From Dyella acidiphila (GTDB lineage Bacteria > Pseudomonadota > Gammaproteobacteria > Xanthomonadales > Rhodanobacteraceae), in assembly GCF_014863405.1 (NCBI RefSeq), contig NZ_JACZZA010000008.1, positions 124,001-188,000 on the forward strand: a stretch of 64,000 nt of DNA, written 5' to 3'. Positions 50,860-60,958 of the stretch are shown piece by piece (positions within the stretch are counted from its first letter, which is position 1; the number at the start of each line of letters is the position of its first letter). Under the pieces are notes generated by a model. It worked only from the letters and a program-made list of their open reading frames with translations, was not told the DNA's origin and made no database searches. The translations under genes and the position numbers were made by a program.

Positions 50860-52020
50860 ATGAATTTCCACGAGTACCAGGCTAAAGAGCTGTTCGCGCA
50901 GTACGGCATCGCCGTGCCGCCGGGCAAGGTCGCCAATTCCCCCGACGCCGCCGTCGATGCCGCCAAGCACCTGGGCGGCACGCAATGGATGGTCAAGGCC
51001 CAGATCCACGCCGGTGGCCGCGGCAAGGCCGGCGGTGTCAAGTTCTGCAAGAGCCTGGACGACGTCCACGCCGCCGCCAAGGGCATGCTCGGCAAGAGCA
51101 TGGAAACCTACCAGTCCGCCGGCCGTGCGCTGCCGGTGAACCTGGTGCTGGTGACCGATGCCACCAACATCGCCAAGGAGCTGTACCTGTCGATCCTGGT
51201 GGATCGCGACAGCAAGGCCGTTACCTTCATCGCCTCCAAGCACGGCGGCGTGGACATCGAACAGGTGGCCAAGGAAATGCCGGACGACATCCACACCATC
51301 GTGGTCGATTTCGTCGAAGGCCTGCAGCCCTACCAGTGCCGCCAGCTCGGCTTTGCGATGGACCTCAATCCCAAGCAGGTCACGCAGCTGACCAAGATCA
51401 TGCTGGGCCTGTACAAGCTGTTCAACGAGAAGGACCTGTCGCTGGTTGAGCTCAACCCGCTGGCCATCCTCGAAGACGGCAACCTGGCCGCGCTCGACGG
51501 CAAGGTCAACTCGGACGACAACGCCGAGTTCCGCCACGCCGACCTGGCCAAAATGCGCGACCTTTCGCAGGAAGATGCCGCCGAAGCGGCAGCCGTGCAG
51601 CACAACCTCAACTACGTGACCATGGACGGCAACATCGGCTGCATGGTGAACGGTGCGGGCCTGGCCATGGCCACCATGGACGTGATCAAGCTGGCGGGCG
51701 GCGAGCCGGCCAACTTCCTCGACGTCGGCGGCGGCGCCACCAAGGAGCGCGTCACCGAAGCGTTCAAGCTGATCCTTTCTTCCGACAAGGTGCGCGCCAT
51801 CCTGGTGAACATCTTCGGCGGGATCGTGCGCTGCGACCTGATCGCCGAGGGCATCATCGCCGCGGTGAAGGAAGTGGGCCTGAAGATTCCGGTGGTGGTG
51901 CGCCTGCAGGGCACCAATGTGGAGAAGGGCCGCGAACTGCTGGCCAACTCCGGCCTGGCGATCACGCCGGCCGACGATCTCAACGACGCGGCGAAGAAAG
52001 CCGTGGCTGCCGCGAAGTGA
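50860..52020 (+). CDS. sucC: Succinyl-CoA synthetase beta subunit
   Basis: The 386-aa ATP-grasp subunit of the TCA-cycle enzyme makes succinate and ATP (or GTP) from succinyl-CoA. Motifs: [38 protein letters not shown] (nucleotide grasp), [17 protein letters not shown] and [20 protein letters not shown] follows CGAGG with a short spacer. It is the first gene of a two-gene unit with sucD. Confidence 0.97.
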   Translation: MNFHEYQAKELFAQYGIAVPPGKVANSPDAAVDAAKHLGGTQWMVKAQIHAGGRGKAGGVKFCKSLDDVHAAAKGMLGKSMETYQSAGRALPVNLVLVTDATNIAKELYLSILVDRDSKAVTFIASKHGGVDIEQVAKEMPDDIHTIVVDFVEGLQPYQCRQLGFAMDLNPKQVTQLTKIMLGLYKLFNEKDLSLVELNPLAILEDGNLAALDGKVNSDDNAEFRHADLAKMRDLSQEDAAEAAAVQHNLNYVTMDGNIGCMVNGAGLAMATMDVIKLAGGEPANFLDVGGGATKERVTEAFKLILSSDKVRAILVNIFGGIVRCDLIAEGIIAAVKEVGLKIPVVVRLQGTNVEKGRELLANSGLAITPADDLNDAAKKAVAAAK

Positions 52021-52033
52021 GGAGCTTTGAGTC

Positions 52034-52909
52034 ATGAGCGTATTGGTCAATAAAAACACCAAGGTGATCGTGCAGGGCTTTACCGGCCAGCAGGGCACCT
52101 TCCACGCCGAGCAGGCGATCGACTACGGCACCAAGGTGGTCGGCGGCGTAACCCCGGGCAAGGGCGGCACCGAGCACATCGGTCTGCCGGTCTTCAACAG
52201 CGTGGCCGAAGCGGTCGACGAAACCGGCGCCGACGCGTCGGTGATCTTCGTGCCGCCGCCGTTCGCCGCCGATTCGATCCTCGAAGCGATCGACGCCGGC
52301 GTGCGCGTGATCGTCACCATCACCGAAGGCATCCCGGTGCTGGACATGCTGCGCGTGAAGAACGTGCTGGCGCAGCATCCGGAAACCGTGCTGATCGGGC
52401 CGAACTGCCCCGGCATCATCACTCCGGGCGAGTGCAAGATCGGCATCATGCCGGGCCACATCCACAAGCCGGGCAAGGTCGGCATCGTGTCGCGTTCCGG
52501 CACGCTGACCTATGAAGCCGTGTTCCAGACCACCAACGAAGGCCTGGGCCAGTCCACCTGCATCGGCATCGGCGGCGACCCGATCAACGGCCTGAACTTC
52601 ATCGACTGCCTGAAGCTGTTCCAGGACGATCCGCAGACCGAAGGCATTATCATGGTCGGCGAAATCGGCGGCAGCGCCGAGGAAGAGGCCGCTGAGTTCA
52701 TCGGCGAATACGTCAAGAAGCCGGTGGTGTCGTTCATTGCTGGCGCGTCGGCCCCGGCCGGCAAGCGCATGGGCCATGCCGGTGCGATCATCTCCGGCGG
52801 CAAGGGCACGGCGGCGGCGAAGTTCGCGGCGCTGGAAAAGGCCGGCGTCACCACGGTGAAGTCGCCTGCCGACCTCGGCAAGACGCTGGCGGGTCTGCTG
52901 AAGAAGTAA
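52034..52909 (+). CDS. sucD: Succinyl-CoA synthetase alpha subunit
   Basis: The 291-aa subunit binds CoA through its N-terminal Rossmann domain ([20 protein letters not shown]) and carries the phospho-histidine in [18 protein letters not shown], where ADP or GDP is charged. It works with SucC and begins 13 bases after its stop. The length is normal for the family. Confidence 0.97.
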   Translation: MSVLVNKNTKVIVQGFTGQQGTFHAEQAIDYGTKVVGGVTPGKGGTEHIGLPVFNSVAEAVDETGADASVIFVPPPFAADSILEAIDAGVRVIVTITEGIPVLDMLRVKNVLAQHPETVLIGPNCPGIITPGECKIGIMPGHIHKPGKVGIVSRSGTLTYEAVFQTTNEGLGQSTCIGIGGDPINGLNFIDCLKLFQDDPQTEGIIMVGEIGGSAEEEAAEFIGEYVKKPVVSFIAGASAPAGKRMGHAGAIISGGKGTAAAKFAALEKAGVTTVKSPADLGKTLAGLLKK

Positions 52910-52933
52910 TCGATCGCTTTCGGGTGATCTGCA

Positions 52934-52961
52934 AAGGGCCGCGGCAACGCGGCCCTTTTTT
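52934..52961 (+). terminator. Rho-independent terminator after sucCD
   Basis: AAGGGCCGCG and CGCGGCCCTT form a perfect 10-bp stem with a GCAA loop and a T run, 25 bases after the sucD stop. Confidence 0.9.
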
Positions 52962-53088
52962 ATGGCTTCGACGATGCCAGGTGCCTGCCGGTTGCGCAGG
53001 GCGGCGGCCTGTCATCGAAAGTAAATCGACAAGCACCCCGTTTCGTGCCAGCGTATCCCCACCGCAGAAGGGGCATGGGGGTGCTGGC

Positions 53089-54066
53089 ATGTCTGCGACA
53101 CGTCCGCCGTTCTTGTATCCGCCGGGTTCGCCGCTGATGCATCCGCCATTGGCGCTGGAGCAGGCACGTCTTTACGGTTTCTGGGTGGCGGGTGACCTGG
53201 CTGCGCTGCAGGCCAGCGTGGACCGCACGCTCAATGCCTGCAGCCGCGGGCAACTGCATTTCACCGTGCTCACCCACTATGTGCTGCTGAGTTTTGCCGA
53301 GATCCGGCACGCGCACAGCGCCTATCCGATGGATGTGGTGAAGGGCTGGGGCACGGAAATCGACATCGTCACCTGGGTGATGGTCGGCTGCAGCAAGCCC
53401 GGCGATCCGTGGCCGACGTTCTATGCCTATCCGCTGCACATCTGGGTCGACGACTGCATGGCGCTGGTCAACGGGCGCGAGCTGTACGGCTACCCGAAAT
53501 ACGAATGCCTGTATGCGATGCCCGCGCGCAACGAACCGCCTGCCACCTTCCGCCTCGCCGCCAAGGGCTTTCAGCCGTATGCGCCGGAAACGGAACTGGC
53601 GATGCACCCGCTGCTCGATCTGGATGCCACCGTAGGCGTGAAGGATGAACCGACCAAGGACGTACTGGCCTGGCGCGAAGGCCTGATCGCTTGCATGCAT
53701 GAGACCCCGGGCTTCTGGGATACGCATCCGGCGTGGCGCAAGAAATTCGACGAATGGTTTGATTTCTTTCCGGGCGTCGAGCAGCTTTTCCTCAAGCAGT
53801 TTCCCGACGGCGACGGGCATCGCGCGGTGTATCAGGCGATCGTCGCCGCGCCGGCCAAGATCAAGGCGATCCATGGCCTGTCGCTGCTGAGCGGACGCTA
53901 CGACCTGCGCCTGCATCCGCTCGATAGTTTTCCGCTGCAGCGCACGCTGGGCTGGCAGCTGGGCGTGCAGCCGGCGCATTGCGGCTTCTGCATCGAATTC
54001 GATTTCGAAGTGCAGGCGGCGGTGGAACTGGTGGACAACTCGCGCATCGACGGGGACGCGCGCTGA
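53089..54066 (+). CDS. Acetoacetate-decarboxylase-like protein
   Basis: The 325-aa protein has the ADC-family core, DDCMALVNGRELYGYPKYE, which holds the Gly-Arg-Glu and Gly-x-Pro-Lys turn of that family, and a conserved TDVTWV-like strand IDIVTWVMVG. The lysine of the PKYE turn is a possible Schiff-base residue, but the true ADC catalytic lysine cannot be assigned without alignment. It has no signal peptide. It starts at ATG 53089 after a GGGG run. Its TGA shares bases with the ATG of the next gene (TGATG), so it is tightly coupled to a desaturase-like flavoprotein. ADC-fold proteins also act as hydratases or cyclases, so decarboxylation is not assured. Confidence 0.75.
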   Translation: MSATRPPFLYPPGSPLMHPPLALEQARLYGFWVAGDLAALQASVDRTLNACSRGQLHFTVLTHYVLLSFAEIRHAHSAYPMDVVKGWGTEIDIVTWVMVGCSKPGDPWPTFYAYPLHIWVDDCMALVNGRELYGYPKYECLYAMPARNEPPATFRLAAKGFQPYAPETELAMHPLLDLDATVGVKDEPTKDVLAWREGLIACMHETPGFWDTHPAWRKKFDEWFDFFPGVEQLFLKQFPDGDGHRAVYQAIVAAPAKIKAIHGLSLLSGRYDLRLHPLDSFPLQRTLGWQLGVQPAHCGFCIEFDFEVQAAVELVDNSRIDGDAR

Positions 54067-56234
54067 TGGCCGCGCAACCCCGGCGCATCGCCGTGCTCGG
54101 CGGCGGTGTCGGCGCGATGACGGCGGTGTTCTGGCTGACCAGCGTGGCCGACTGGCAGCAGCACTATCAGATCGATGTGTATCAGATGGGCTGGCGCCTT
54201 GGCGGCAAAGGCGCGAGTGGGCGCAATGCCGGGCTGGCGCAGCGCATCGAGGAACACGGCCTGCATATCTGGTTCGGCTTCTACGACAACGCTTTCCAGC
54301 TGATGCAGCAGGCCTATGCGGCATTGAATCGTCCCGCCGGCAGCCCGTTGGCGAGCTGGACCGATGCATTCAAGCCGCAGCACTACGTATGCCTGTCTGA
54401 ACTGATCGAGGCGAGCTGGCGGGTATGGCCGATCGAAACACCGGTCTTGCCCGGCACGCCGGGGACGCCGCGTGCGCCGGAAGGACTAGAAGCGATCCTG
54501 GCCGAATTGCTCGACTGGCAACGCTCATGGCTGGAATCCTGGGCCGAAAGTTATCTGCTGCATACCGGCCAGCGGCTGCGCATGGGTGCGCCGCATGAAA
54601 GCCGTTTGCGCGAACTGCTGGCGGCGGCGCATGCCGGGCTGACGGCATTCGAAGACGTGGGCGATCCGCTGGTGGTGGCGCGCAAGGCGCGCGATCTCGC
54701 ACGTACTGCCGCGCAAACGCCGGCTGCCGCCGATTGGCCGTCCATTCTGCTGTTGCTGCAGCATCTGCAGCACGCGCTGCACGATGTGGCGCTGCCGTTC
54801 GGCGATCCGGATACCTGGTCGGACGACTGGCGCCGGCTGTATATGGCGATGGATCTGTCGCTGGCCGTGGGCATCGGCATGCTGGCGGACGATGTGGTGA
54901 GCAAGGGTTTCGAGATCATCAACGGTATCGATTTCCGCAGCTGGCTGGCGTCGCACGGCGCGCAGCCGGTGAGCGTGAACGGTGCGCCGGTGCGCGGCTT
55001 TTACGACCTGGTGTTTGCCTACCGCAATGGCGATCCGCGGCTGCCGGAGATCGAAGCCGGCACCATGCTGCGTGGCATGCTCAAGGTCGGGCTCGGCTAC
55101 CGCGACGCGCTGATGTACAAGATGCAGGCGGGCATGGGCGACGTGGTGTTTGCGCCGCTGTACGAAGTGCTGGCGCGGCGAGGCGTGCGTTTTCACTATT
55201 TCCACAAGCTGCGCGAGCTGCGTCCGGATGCGGCGGGCGGCGCGATCGGCGAAATCGAACTGGAACAGCAAGTCGCCGTGCCTGGCGACGCGTATCAACC
55301 ATTGCTGGATGTAAACGGCTTGCCGTGCTGGCCATCGGCCCCGCTATACGCCCAGCTCGACCCGCAACAGGCCGCGTTGCTGCAGGCACATCAGGTCAAT
55401 CTGGAAAGCCATTGGACGGATTGGCCGCAGTTGTATCAGCAAGCGACCGGCGTGCCGCTGCCGAGAAAAATCCTGCGTGCGGGCAGTGACTTCGACCAGG
55501 TGGTGTTCGGCCTGTCGGTGGCCAGCCTGGCGCGGGTGGCGCAACCGCTGCTGGCCATCAGCGCGCCCTTGCGCGAATGCAGTGAACATGTCGCGGCGGT
55601 AGCCACGCAGGCCTACCAGCTGTGGTTGAACCGCGATCTGGACGGCATCGGCTGGAATTACCCCGGCGCCCACGGCGAAGAGCCGGTGCTGTCCGGCTTT
55701 ACCGAGCCGTTCGATACCTGGGCCTCGATGAATCAATTGCTGTGCCGGGAAACCTGGCCGGCGGGCGATGCGCCGAAGAACATCGCCTATTTCTGCAATG
55801 CGCTGGCGCTGGATGCGTATCCGTCGGCCGACGATCACGACTTTCCCGCACGCTGCGCCGCACAGGTGAAGGCGGCGGCGATCGAACAACTGCAGACACA
55901 GATCCATGCGCTGTGGAGCAAGGCCGGCAGCCATGATTTTCCCTGGGACTGGCTGGTCGATCCGGCCGGCGGCACCGGCGCAGCGCGGCTGGACAGCCAG
56001 TACTGGCGCGCCAATATCGATCCTTCCGAACGCTACGTGCTGTCGCTGGTCGGCACCAGCCGTTATCGCCTGCGTGCGGATCAATCCGGTTTCAGCAATC
56101 TGTTTCTGGCCGGCGACTGGCTGAAGACCGGGCTGGATGCCGGCTGCGTGGAAGCGGCGGTGATGGGCGGCATGCAGGCGAGCCGGGCGATCTGCGGCGT
56201 GCCGGCAGTGATTCAGGGCGAGCGCGGCTGGTAA
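54066..56234 (+). CDS. Carotenoid-desaturase-like FAD protein
   Basis: The 722-aa protein binds FAD at the N-terminus (RRIAVLGGGVGAMTAVFWL, then YQMGWRLGGKGASGRN). The motif RIEEHGLHIWFGFYDNAFQL is the desaturase/amine-oxidase signature seen in phytoene desaturase and isorenieratene synthase relatives. The C-terminal FAD loop is NLFLAGDWLKTGLDAGCVEA. A ~400-residue middle domain gives it more length than typical CrtI proteins. Substrate is unknown; no other carotenoid genes are nearby. Translation is coupled to the ADC-like gene (TGATG), so the two probably work in one pathway. Confidence 0.78.
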   Translation: MAAQPRRIAVLGGGVGAMTAVFWLTSVADWQQHYQIDVYQMGWRLGGKGASGRNAGLAQRIEEHGLHIWFGFYDNAFQLMQQAYAALNRPAGSPLASWTDAFKPQHYVCLSELIEASWRVWPIETPVLPGTPGTPRAPEGLEAILAELLDWQRSWLESWAESYLLHTGQRLRMGAPHESRLRELLAAAHAGLTAFEDVGDPLVVARKARDLARTAAQTPAAADWPSILLLLQHLQHALHDVALPFGDPDTWSDDWRRLYMAMDLSLAVGIGMLADDVVSKGFEIINGIDFRSWLASHGAQPVSVNGAPVRGFYDLVFAYRNGDPRLPEIEAGTMLRGMLKVGLGYRDALMYKMQAGMGDVVFAPLYEVLARRGVRFHYFHKLRELRPDAAGGAIGEIELEQQVAVPGDAYQPLLDVNGLPCWPSAPLYAQLDPQQAALLQAHQVNLESHWTDWPQLYQQATGVPLPRKILRAGSDFDQVVFGLSVASLARVAQPLLAISAPLRECSEHVAAVATQAYQLWLNRDLDGIGWNYPGAHGEEPVLSGFTEPFDTWASMNQLLCRETWPAGDAPKNIAYFCNALALDAYPSADDHDFPARCAAQVKAAAIEQLQTQIHALWSKAGSHDFPWDWLVDPAGGTGAARLDSQYWRANIDPSERYVLSLVGTSRYRLRADQSGFSNLFLAGDWLKTGLDAGCVEAAVMGGMQASRAICGVPAVIQGERGW

Positions 56235-56238
56235 GGAT

Positions 56239-57999
56239 TTATTCGCTGCCCAGTTCGGACAGCGGGCGCTCCGCGTTGCGCTCGCTGTAGCGCTGCGATT
56301 TGTGCGCGTACATGATGCGGTCGGCCAGGCGGATCAGCTCGGCGAAATCGGCGCTGCTGAAATGCCGCTGGTTGATCGGTGCGCTGCAAATGCCGTAGCT
56401 GATGCCGGCGCCGGGATAATCGCTTTTGCGCAGCGCCAGATCCAGTTCGTCCAGCGCGCGGCCCAGGCGCTGCTTGCCGAGCTCGTCGCCATAGGCGATC
56501 AACGCAAATTCGTCGCCGCCCAGGCGGAACGCGCGGATCAGCTCGCCCAGGCGCGCCAGTCCTTCGCCGACGGCACACAGCAGATCATCGCCGCGCTCGT
56601 GGCCCTCGCGGTCGTTGATCTGCTTGAGACCGTCCAGATCGATCATCGCGATCTGCCAGGTGCCTTCGGCCGGATCGGCATTTTCGCGCCGGGTGATTTC
56701 TTCGATCATCACATTGAAGGCGAGGCGGTTGCCCAGGCCGGTGAGGGCATCGATGGACGCCTTGGCCACCGCTTCCTGCATGCCGCGGCGGAAACGCTCG
56801 CGGCCATCCTCCACCAGCTTCACGTGATCGGCCAGCGCAAAGGCCAGCAGCATCGCTTCGCAGGCGTTGCCGATCAGGGTGAGCAGGTCGGCGTTGTCCA
56901 CCGCGCTGGGCACCAGGCCGAAATTCACCGGCAGGATGATCGCGCCCGGAATCAGCGTGGCCATGAAGGCCAGGGTGAAGAAGCGTGCGCGGCGCACCCC
57001 GTGCAGCAGCGACCACAAGCCCATGCTGGCGGAAAACAGCACCGCCACCGACACGCCGATGGTCGCCAGCAGAAACGCCAGCGACGGCAGCCACAGCGAC
57101 AGCGGCAACGCGACGATCGCGCCGATCACGATGCCGTCGCCGATCCGCGCCATGCGCGGTGCGTGCCGCCACAGATCGAGAAAGCGGATGGTGAAGCGCG
57201 CATGCACCACCGGCAGCAGGATGAACCACTGGGCGAAATTCACCGGTTCGGTATTCACCCCCAGCCAGCCCTGCGGCACGCCGAAAAAGAAACTCCAGCC
57301 CAGCACCAGGATCAGCGCCTGCGACCCGTACAGGGTGTAGCCGCGATCCTTGATCCACAGTCCCACGAACAGGATGAAAACGCCCAGTCCGAACAGGATG
57401 CCGAGCGCGCCGAGCATCAGCGCCGTCTCGCTGATCCGGCGCTGGTGATATTGGGCGCGCGTGTGCAGGTCGATGCGCGGCAGCGCGGTGAAGAACTTCG
57501 AGGTGACGTGGATCACCACCGCATAGTGATGACCCGCGGTGAGCTTGACCGGCAAGGTGCCGCGCGGCATGTCGTTGATGCCGGTGTCGGCGCCGCTTTC
57601 CGATTGCCGGCGCAGGCCGTCATCGCCCAGCACCCAGATATCGGCGTTGTCGTAATAGGTGTTGTCGAAGGTCACCACCCATTCGGTGGCCGATTGCGTG
57701 GGGGTGAAGCGCGCCACCAGCCAGAAGCTGCCGCCCAGCATGTCGATGCGGGGCAGGGATGGGTGCGCCACCAGCCAGTGATCGAGCGCGGCATAGCCGG
57801 GCGGTGCCGGTTCGTCGGCGCTGGCCCCATAGACCAGCACCGTCGGTGTCCGCAGCGGCGGCCCGAACAGGGAATAGGGCTCGGCCGCCCGGCTTGCCGC
57901 GGGCATCAGCAAGGCCAGCAGCAGCCATAGCACGGCCATCGGGCCACGGCCCGGCAACCGCGGCGACGCGGGTTCCTGTGCGTGCGGATGAGTACGCAA
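56239..57999 (-). CDS. 7TM-DISM receptor with GGDEF domain (diguanylate cyclase)
   Basis: The 586-aa protein has an N-terminal signal, a periplasmic 7TMR-DISMED2-type beta domain (YSLFGPPLRTPTVLVYG; FWLVARFTP), seven membrane segments at about 190-400, and a GGDEF domain with the intact active site GGDEFALIAYG at about residues 494-498. The I-site RxxD is not seen five residues before it. It should make cyclic di-GMP in response to a periplasmic, perhaps carbohydrate, signal. The TTG at 57999 is preceded by AAGGGG; ATG 57939 is the alternative and has no such site. Confidence 0.9.
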   Translation of the reverse strand: MRTHPHAQEPASPRLPGRGPMAVLWLLLALLMPAASRAAEPYSLFGPPLRTPTVLVYGASADEPAPPGYAALDHWLVAHPSLPRIDMLGGSFWLVARFTPTQSATEWVVTFDNTYYDNADIWVLGDDGLRRQSESGADTGINDMPRGTLPVKLTAGHHYAVVIHVTSKFFTALPRIDLHTRAQYHQRRISETALMLGALGILFGLGVFILFVGLWIKDRGYTLYGSQALILVLGWSFFFGVPQGWLGVNTEPVNFAQWFILLPVVHARFTIRFLDLWRHAPRMARIGDGIVIGAIVALPLSLWLPSLAFLLATIGVSVAVLFSASMGLWSLLHGVRRARFFTLAFMATLIPGAIILPVNFGLVPSAVDNADLLTLIGNACEAMLLAFALADHVKLVEDGRERFRRGMQEAVAKASIDALTGLGNRLAFNVMIEEITRRENADPAEGTWQIAMIDLDGLKQINDREGHERGDDLLCAVGEGLARLGELIRAFRLGGDEFALIAYGDELGKQRLGRALDELDLALRKSDYPGAGISYGICSAPINQRHFSSADFAELIRLADRIMYAHKSQRYSERNAERPLSELGSE

Positions 58000-58229
58000 A
58001 TCTGCCCCTTTTTTCACAGTCTGCGTGCGGCGGATGGTACACCGCTGAGCCGGCGTGCACGCGTTAGGGGCGGTGCTGTGCAGGCACGTCTCGTGTCGCC
58101 GGCCGGCGCGATTCCGCCTCAGCAATAAATGCGCCATCGGCGCGGGCAGCTCCGGGGCCGGCTGCCGCTCTCTTGTTCTTTGCGCTTCCACTACCATTTA
58201 GCGCCACTCGTCCCCAACAAGTACAACGC

Positions 58230-59870
58230 ATGGCTGCGCTTCGACTGGCTCTGGCCCAATACGATTTTCCCGTCGGCGCGGTCGCCGCCAACACCGCCAA
58301 GGTGCAGGAACTGATGGCCGAGGCGCGTGCCGGGCACGCGGCGCTGGCGGTGTTTCCGGAGCTGACCATCAGCGGCTATCCGCCGGAAGACCTGCTGTTG
58401 CGCCCGAGCTTTCTGGCGGCCTGCCAGGAATCCATGCAGCAGCTGGCGGCGCAGACCAATGGCCTGGCCGCCATCGTCGGCTTTCCGCACAGCCAGGGCG
58501 AGGTGTTTAACGCGGCGGCGTTCCTGCGCGGCGGCGAGATCGCGCAGGTGACGCACAAACAGATCCTGCCCAACTACGGCGTGTTCGACGACAAACGCTA
58601 TTTCCGCCCCGGGCGTACCAGTGCCATCGCCGTGCTCGATGGCGTGCGCGTGGCGTATCTGATTTGCGAAGACATCTGGCAGGCCGAACCGGCCGCTGCC
58701 GCCGCCAAGGCCGGTGCTGAACTGATTGTGGTGATCAATGCCTCGCCCTGGGATGCGGCCAAGCAGACCACCCGCGAAGAAGTACTGTCGGCACGCGCGC
58801 AGGAAACCGGCTGCGCCGTGGTCTATCTCAATCTGGTCGGCGGCCAGGACGAAGTGGTGTACGACGGCGGCAGTCTGCTGGTGAATGGCGACGGCAGCAT
58901 TGCCGCGCGCGCACCGGCCTTCGTCGATGCCCTGCTGTGGGCCGATTTCGATCCCAGCGATCGCACCTTGCGCGCACGCGACTGGCCCAGCGTGCCCGAC
59001 CGCTCGCACGAAGCCACGCTATATGCCGCGCTGGTGCGCGGCGTGCGCGACTACATCGACAAGAACGGTTTCCGCGGTGTGCTGCTGGGTCTGTCCGGTG
59101 GCATCGATTCGGCGCTGACCCTGGCGCTGGCGGTCGATGCGCTCGGTCCCGAACGCGTTACCGCGGTGATGATGCCAATGCGCTACACCTCGCAGCTGTC
59201 GCTGGATGGCGCACGCGAACAAGCCGAACGGCTGGGCGTGGAGTATCACGTGCTCGGCATCGAGCCGGCCTACGATGCCTTCATCACTACCCTGACCCCG
59301 CTGTTCCAGGGCAAGCCGGCCGATACCACCGAGGAAAACCTGCAATCGCGCACCCGTGGCGTGATGTTGATGGCGCTGTCCAACAAGCACGGCCGGCTGT
59401 TGCTGGCCACCGGCAACAAGAGCGAGATGGCGGTGGGCTATGCCACGCTGTACGGCGACATGTGCGGTGCCTATGCGCCGTTGAAGGACGTCTACAAGAC
59501 CGAGGTGTATCGCCTGTCGCGCTGGCGCAACCAGGCGCAGGCGCTGCAGACAGGCAAGCCCGACGACTGGACGATTCCGCCCGCGGTGATCGAGCGGCCG
59601 CCTTCGGCCGAGCTGCGCGACAACCAGACCGACCAGGATTCGCTGCCGCCGTACGACGAACTCGACGCGATCCTGGCGCGCTTTATCGAAGACGAGCAGT
59701 CGCAGGCGGAAATCATCGCTGCCGGCTACGACGAAAACACCGTGCACCGGGTAGTGCGGCTGGTGCTGGTGAACGAATTCAAGCGTCGCCAGTCGGCGCC
59801 TGGGCCACGTGTCACCACGCGAGCATTCGGACGCGAACGCCGCTATCCGATCACTTCCGGCTGGAAGTAG
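58230..59870 (+). CDS. nadE: Glutamine-dependent NAD+ synthetase
   Basis: The 546-aa enzyme makes NAD+ from nicotinate adenine dinucleotide. Its N-terminal nitrilase-like domain has the Glu-Lys-Cys triad (FPELTISGYPP, HKQILPNYGVFDDKRYF, YLICEDIW) and frees ammonia from glutamine. The synthetase domain has the P-loop LLGLSGGIDSALTLAL and the ATGNKSEMAVGYATLYGD loop. It starts at ATG 58230 with a weak upstream site. Confidence 0.95.
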   Translation: MAALRLALAQYDFPVGAVAANTAKVQELMAEARAGHAALAVFPELTISGYPPEDLLLRPSFLAACQESMQQLAAQTNGLAAIVGFPHSQGEVFNAAAFLRGGEIAQVTHKQILPNYGVFDDKRYFRPGRTSAIAVLDGVRVAYLICEDIWQAEPAAAAAKAGAELIVVINASPWDAAKQTTREEVLSARAQETGCAVVYLNLVGGQDEVVYDGGSLLVNGDGSIAARAPAFVDALLWADFDPSDRTLRARDWPSVPDRSHEATLYAALVRGVRDYIDKNGFRGVLLGLSGGIDSALTLALAVDALGPERVTAVMMPMRYTSQLSLDGAREQAERLGVEYHVLGIEPAYDAFITTLTPLFQGKPADTTEENLQSRTRGVMLMALSNKHGRLLLATGNKSEMAVGYATLYGDMCGAYAPLKDVYKTEVYRLSRWRNQAQALQTGKPDDWTIPPAVIERPPSAELRDNQTDQDSLPPYDELDAILARFIEDEQSQAEIIAAGYDENTVHRVVRLVLVNEFKRRQSAPGPRVTTRAFGRERRYPITSGWK

Positions 59871-59872
59871 CC

Positions 59873-59963
59873 GCGTAGGTTGGGTTAGCGCAGCGTAACC
59901 CAGCGATGCCGCTTCGATAGCGGCTTGTCCGATTACCCCGGATCAAGCCCAGCGTAAGCCAGC
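59873..59963. repeat. Composite palindromic extragenic repeat, copy 5
   Basis: CGTAGGTTGGGTTAGCGC and GCGTAACCCAGCG form the main hairpin (59874-59905), followed by a second degenerate arm ending AGCGTAAGCCAGCC. It follows the nadE stop by three bases, as seen after other genes here. Confidence 0.75.
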
Positions 59964-59967
59964 CAAC

Positions 59968-60005
59968 AAAAAAAGCCGGTGGCCTGAGGGCGCACCGGCT
60001 TTTTT
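59968..60005. terminator. Bidirectional terminator between nadE and bamD
   Basis: AAAAAAAGCCGGT and ACCGGCTTTTTT pair around a 13-base loop, giving a U tract on both strands. It serves the convergent nadE and bamD genes. Confidence 0.85.
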
Positions 60006-60026
60006 GTGAAGCATGAAACCGTCGAC

Positions 60027-60887
60027 TCAATAGTGGCCAGAGAACGGAATCATCTTGCGCAGCGTCGAGGGCGTGTGCGGCCACTTCGGATCCTTCAAGT
60101 ACGGATGATCCGGATAGTTCAGCGCCAGCACCTGGCGCACCTGCGCCGCCTGGTCCTTCTGGTTCAGCATCAGATAGCTGCGGCACAGGATCGCCAGCGC
60201 ATCGCCGGCCTGCGGCGATTCCTGGTAATGCTCGATCACGTACTGCGCGCGATCGGCCGAGGCCACGAAGGCCTTGTTGCGCAGGTAGAACTTGGCCACG
60301 TTGATTTCGAACTGGGCCAGCACGTTGCGCAGGTAGATCATGCGCTGGCGCGCATCGGCGGCGTAGGCGCTGTCCGGGAAGCGGCGGCTGAGCTCGGAGA
60401 AATCGTCGAAGGCCTTCAGGTTGTAGCCCTGGTCGCGACGGGTCTGGGCGCCTTCCTGCTTGCTGGAAAACACACGCTCGATCACACCGGCGGTGCGGTC
60501 GAAGTTGATCAGGCCGCGCAGGTAATAGGCATAATCCACATGTGGATTGAGCGGGTTGGCCTTGATGAAGCGGTTGATGGTGGAGTACGCATCATCCGGC
60601 TTGTTGTTCTTGTACTGCGCGTACGCCAGTTCCAGCTGGGCCTGTTCGTTGAACGGGCCGGACGGGAAACGGGCGATCAGTCGCTGATAAGCTTTCTCGG
60701 CCGCCGAGTAATCGGAGTGGATCAGATCGTTGTGGGCCCTGGCGTAAAGCAGCGGCAGCGGCAGGGTGTCGAGCGGGTCGCCTTTGTGCCCGAACCACGA
60801 GCAGGCGCTCATCGTCAAAGCCAGAACGAGCACCATCAATACTTTAAGGGCAGATGTCGGAGCGACCGGCAGCTTGGTTACGCGCAT
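60027..60887 (-). CDS. bamD: Outer membrane assembly lipoprotein BamD (ComL)
   Basis: The 286-aa lipoprotein has its lipobox at LTMSACSWFG. Five TPR-like helical hairpins follow, including AAEKAYQRLIARFPSGPFNE and AFDDFSELSRRFPDSAYAAD. It is the essential TPR partner of BamA in outer membrane protein insertion. ATG 60887 precedes the signal sequence MRVTKLPVAPTSALKVLMVL; an upstream reading frame extension lacks a lipobox at a proper distance. It is divergent from rluD. Confidence 0.93.
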   Translation of the reverse strand: MRVTKLPVAPTSALKVLMVLVLALTMSACSWFGHKGDPLDTLPLPLLYARAHNDLIHSDYSAAEKAYQRLIARFPSGPFNEQAQLELAYAQYKNNKPDDAYSTINRFIKANPLNPHVDYAYYLRGLINFDRTAGVIERVFSSKQEGAQTRRDQGYNLKAFDDFSELSRRFPDSAYAADARQRMIYLRNVLAQFEINVAKFYLRNKAFVASADRAQYVIEHYQESPQAGDALAILCRSYLMLNQKDQAAQVRQVLALNYPDHPYLKDPKWPHTPSTLRKMIPFSGHY

Positions 60888-60958
60888 GAGTAAGGGGTTC
60901 AGATGTTTGAGCGAAAAGGGATCATAGCCGAAACCGGCGCCTGGCCGGGGGATCGAGC

